A stretch of 64,000 nucleotides of DNA. It comes from Pseudoduganella violacea (lineage in GTDB: Bacteria > Pseudomonadota > Gammaproteobacteria > Burkholderiales > Burkholderiaceae_D). A model generated the notes under the pieces. That model worked only from the letters and a program-made list of their open reading frames with translations, was not told where the DNA came from and made no database searches. Within the stretch, counting starts at the first letter, position 1, and the number at the start of each line of letters is the position of its first letter. The stretch is from assembly GCF_014191875.1 (NCBI RefSeq), contig NZ_JACHXD010000010.1, positions 214,600 through 278,599 on the forward strand, read 5' to 3'. Below are positions 62,559-64,000 of the stretch, in pieces. A program made the position numbers and the translations under genes.

Positions 62559-62960
62559 TCAGCGGCTGGCGTACATCGTGATGTTCTGGCCCGTTTGCGC
62601 CAGGGGAGACATGCGCTCGAAATTGGTGATAGTCAGCTTTTCGCCGTCCTCGCGGAATTCGATGAGTGCACCGCTCTCGGTCAAGAACACCCCTGGTGAT
62701 TGGCCGAAAATCTTGTGGCGCGGTTCGCCTTTGAGCGTGGCATAGAAGTGGTTGCCGAACTGGGTGAATTTCATGGTCTGGCCATTGCTGAGCTGATAGG
62801 CGCTTTCGTAGCTGGCGAATTCGCTGCTGGAATGGCGGTAGGTGGATTGGGCGCTGATGCGCACCACATCGCTGTTCTGTTCAGTTTGCGGCGCGGCATA
62901 GGCGGCGCCGGTGGCGGCGAGCGCGATCGCAAGCAGCGCGCTGAGGGTCGAGGCTTTCAT
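62559..62960 (-). CDS. Small secreted protein, paralogue A
   Basis: A 133-residue protein with a signal peptide (MKASTLSALLAIALAATGAA; cleavage after YAA). The mature 110 residues are beta-rich, with SNGQTMKFTQFGNHFYATLK and VFLTESGALIEFREDGEKLT as core segments. It aligns with the product of the next gene upstream (63163-63594) along most of its length, indicating tandem duplication. No family name is known to me. It is probably periplasmic or secreted. The ATG at 62960 places the signal peptide first. Confidence 0.8.
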   Translation of the reverse strand: MKASTLSALLAIALAATGAAYAAPQTEQNSDVVRISAQSTYRHSSSEFASYESAYQLSNGQTMKFTQFGNHFYATLKGEPRHKIFGQSPGVFLTESGALIEFREDGEKLTITNFERMSPLAQTGQNITMYASR

Positions 62961-63162
62961 GGCTTTTGCTCCCTGGGGAAGGTGGTTTACCGGATTGTCG
63001 CCGCCCTGTATTGGAATATGCGGGGACGCTTTCAAGGTAGCAAGCGACCATGCGCAACGCACGGTGCAGGCGACGAACGGCCGGATCGGCACGACGAAGC
63101 GCATGGCGCGCCGATAAGCGGCGCCATGCTGCCTGCACTTCAGGGGAGGCGAATCTGCTGCT

Positions 63163-63594
63163 TTATCTGCGCGCGACGTAGACGCGGGCAGGATCGATGG
63201 CGGGGCCGCCGGCATACGGCAGCAGCTCGAGATGGCTGATGGCGATGATGTCGCCCTCTTCCTTGAATTCCATGCGGCTGCCGGCGGCGGTCATGAAGAC
63301 GCCTTCGGCCAGCGGAAAGATTTCCAGCGGTGTTTCATCCTTATATTGGACATAGTAATGCCGCCGCTTCTCGTGGAAGCTAAGCACCATGCCGTTTTCC
63401 AGCAGGTAGCGCTGTTCGTAGTTGTAGAACTCCTGCGGCGCCAGGCGGTAGGCTGCAATGGCCCGAGCCGACACCTGCACGGTTTCCTGCGTGCGTTCAG
63501 GCCGGTCGGCGACCGGGGCTTGCTGTGCGAATGCGGATGTGACAAGGCAGGCCAGTGCGGCGGTGGCCCAGCCCCGAGGCATGGAAAGATCCAT
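63163..63594 (-). CDS. Small secreted protein, paralogue B
   Basis: A 143-residue protein with a signal peptide (MDLSMPRGWATAALACLVTS; cleavage after AFA). The mature part shares the order TVQVSAR, YRLAPQEFYNYE, LENGMVLSFHEK and EGVFMTAAGSRMEFKEEGD with paralogue A. I chose the ATG at 63594; an in-frame start at 63621 has no benefit. The two genes are separated by 202 bp. Function unknown. Confidence 0.8.
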   Translation of the reverse strand: MDLSMPRGWATAALACLVTSAFAQQAPVADRPERTQETVQVSARAIAAYRLAPQEFYNYEQRYLLENGMVLSFHEKRRHYYVQYKDETPLEIFPLAEGVFMTAAGSRMEFKEEGDIIAISHLELLPYAGGPAIDPARVYVARR

Positions 63595-63910
63595 GATGAC
63601 CTCCTGCTCAGAGTTGGTCACTCAACAAAAGTGACTCCTTCATACTAGCCGCCGAGCCCAGCCTTGTACAGGCGGCGCCGCCGCTAAAGTTTTCAATCCC
63701 TTGCGCGGCGGGCATAGCCTTTTTATGCTTGACCTTCAGACCTTCATCGGCAAGATCACCACCCTAGCGTAATAGCACCATTTTTACTTGTCTCGATCCG
63801 ATTGCCAGTCTAATTTGGCCCCGACTATGGCCCCATAATTGAAGGTAGGGAACGGCGGCAACGGCATTCCTCCGAAACGTCGGCCCCGCAAGCCTTCCCG
63901 CCCTCTCTAG
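63595..63910. other. Non-coding right-hand region
   Basis: About 316 bp without a supported gene. It should hold the promoter of the secreted-protein gene (minus strand). A 15-codon frame from 63726 is too short to call. GGCCCC occurs twice 12 bp apart (63817-63834). It ends at CTAG (63907-63910), which may be an insertion target site. Confidence 0.4.
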
Positions 63911-64000
63911 GGAAGCACTGATTAATTCATCAGGCGCTGCTCCGCGCGGCAGTCGGACCTGAGACAATAGCGGCATCCCCACTGTTCGCCATCGGCCATG
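63911..64000 (+). mobile_element. Possible left end of an IS5-type insertion sequence (partial)
   Basis: GGAAGCACTGATTAATTC directly follows CTAG. IS5-group elements have ends beginning GGAAGG-like sequence and target CTAG-like tetranucleotides. An ATG occupies the last three bases (63998-64000), a plausible distance for a transposase start. Alternatively, the minus strand is open from 63999 to a stop at 63922-63924, coding MADGEQWGCRYCLRSDCRAE and five more residues. The element runs off the window, so this is tentative. Confidence 0.35.

Noticed and set aside
63817..63834. GGCCCC direct repeats as a possible phage attachment site
   Set aside because: Only a six-base repeat, with no tRNA and no integrase in the window.
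63764..63982. 72-codon minus-strand frame near the right edge
   Set aside because: It crosses the probable IS boundary, has no ribosome site and no recognisable family; likely chance.

Overview
This is a GC-rich, densely coded chromosomal segment. It most resembles a betaproteobacterium of the Oxalobacteraceae (Massilia/Duganella/Janthinobacterium type). The evidence is the pmbA-darP-mog neighbourhood, a DUF2863-type protein, trxA-rho-rpmE2 gene order with a type B L31, a five-step HutF/HutG histidine pathway, and palindromes with a GGTGCCTGGCACC or GGTGTCAGGCACC core. The assignment is inferred from gene content; no rRNA gene is present. I found no rRNA, tRNA or CRISPR array. A possible insertion-sequence end lies only at the extreme right edge.

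Layout. 1-4.2 kb: edge of a Tat-signal gene, pmbA, then the darP-mog-esterase operon, which ends in a perfect palindrome that also acts as a terminator. 4.2-9.3 kb: a class III aminotransferase converging on a kamA-like radical SAM aminomutase/MFS/FAH-hydrolase operon. 9.4-15.8 kb: a small Cache protein, a chemoreceptor whose tail overlaps a 3-methyladenine glycosylase gene, an HDOD protein, a DUF2863-like protein and a TPR lipoprotein with a transglutaminase-like triad. 15.9-22 kb: a run of alpha/beta hydrolases (CocE type, PHB depolymerase type and two more) and an acyltransferase. 22-32 kb: mixed metabolism and regulation, including a MarR-controlled exporter/nitroreductase pair, a large beta-propeller histidine kinase, Lrp, an S41 peptidase, a VapBC-like module and a DNA glycosylase.

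33.7-42.5 kb is a complete hut operon on the minus strand: hutU-hutH-hutG-hutF-hutD-hutI plus a fused substrate-binding/permease ABC protein. It converts histidine to glutamate and formate. Its promoter carries a HutC-type operator inside the -35/-10 spacer, and hutC itself lies 4.5 kb upstream at 47.1 kb. Between them are a secreted amidohydrolase, a frameshifted glutathione transferase and an ada-2OG oxygenase operon.

48-60.5 kb: a 1551-residue hybrid sensor kinase with a periplasmic NMT1-like binding domain, overlapped by a response regulator, then trxA, rho, rpmE2, a membrane glycosyltransferase, a frameshifted periplasmic binding protein and a divergent FtsH-like protease. 60.5-64 kb: a divergent LysR/alcohol dehydrogenase pair, two tandem paralogous secreted small proteins, and a non-coding stretch ending in a probable IS5-type end.

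Two genes (GST near 45.05 kb, binding protein near 57.63 kb) each carry exactly one base too many. These could be real mutations or assembly errors. I saw no clearly undescribed multi-gene defence or biosynthetic system. The most unusual items are the KamA-like/MFS/FAH cluster with a non-canonical PLP motif, the FtsH-like protease with an altered second-region-of-homology, the transglutaminase-TPR lipoprotein, and the lipoprotein-like gene that has lost its start next to a terminator.
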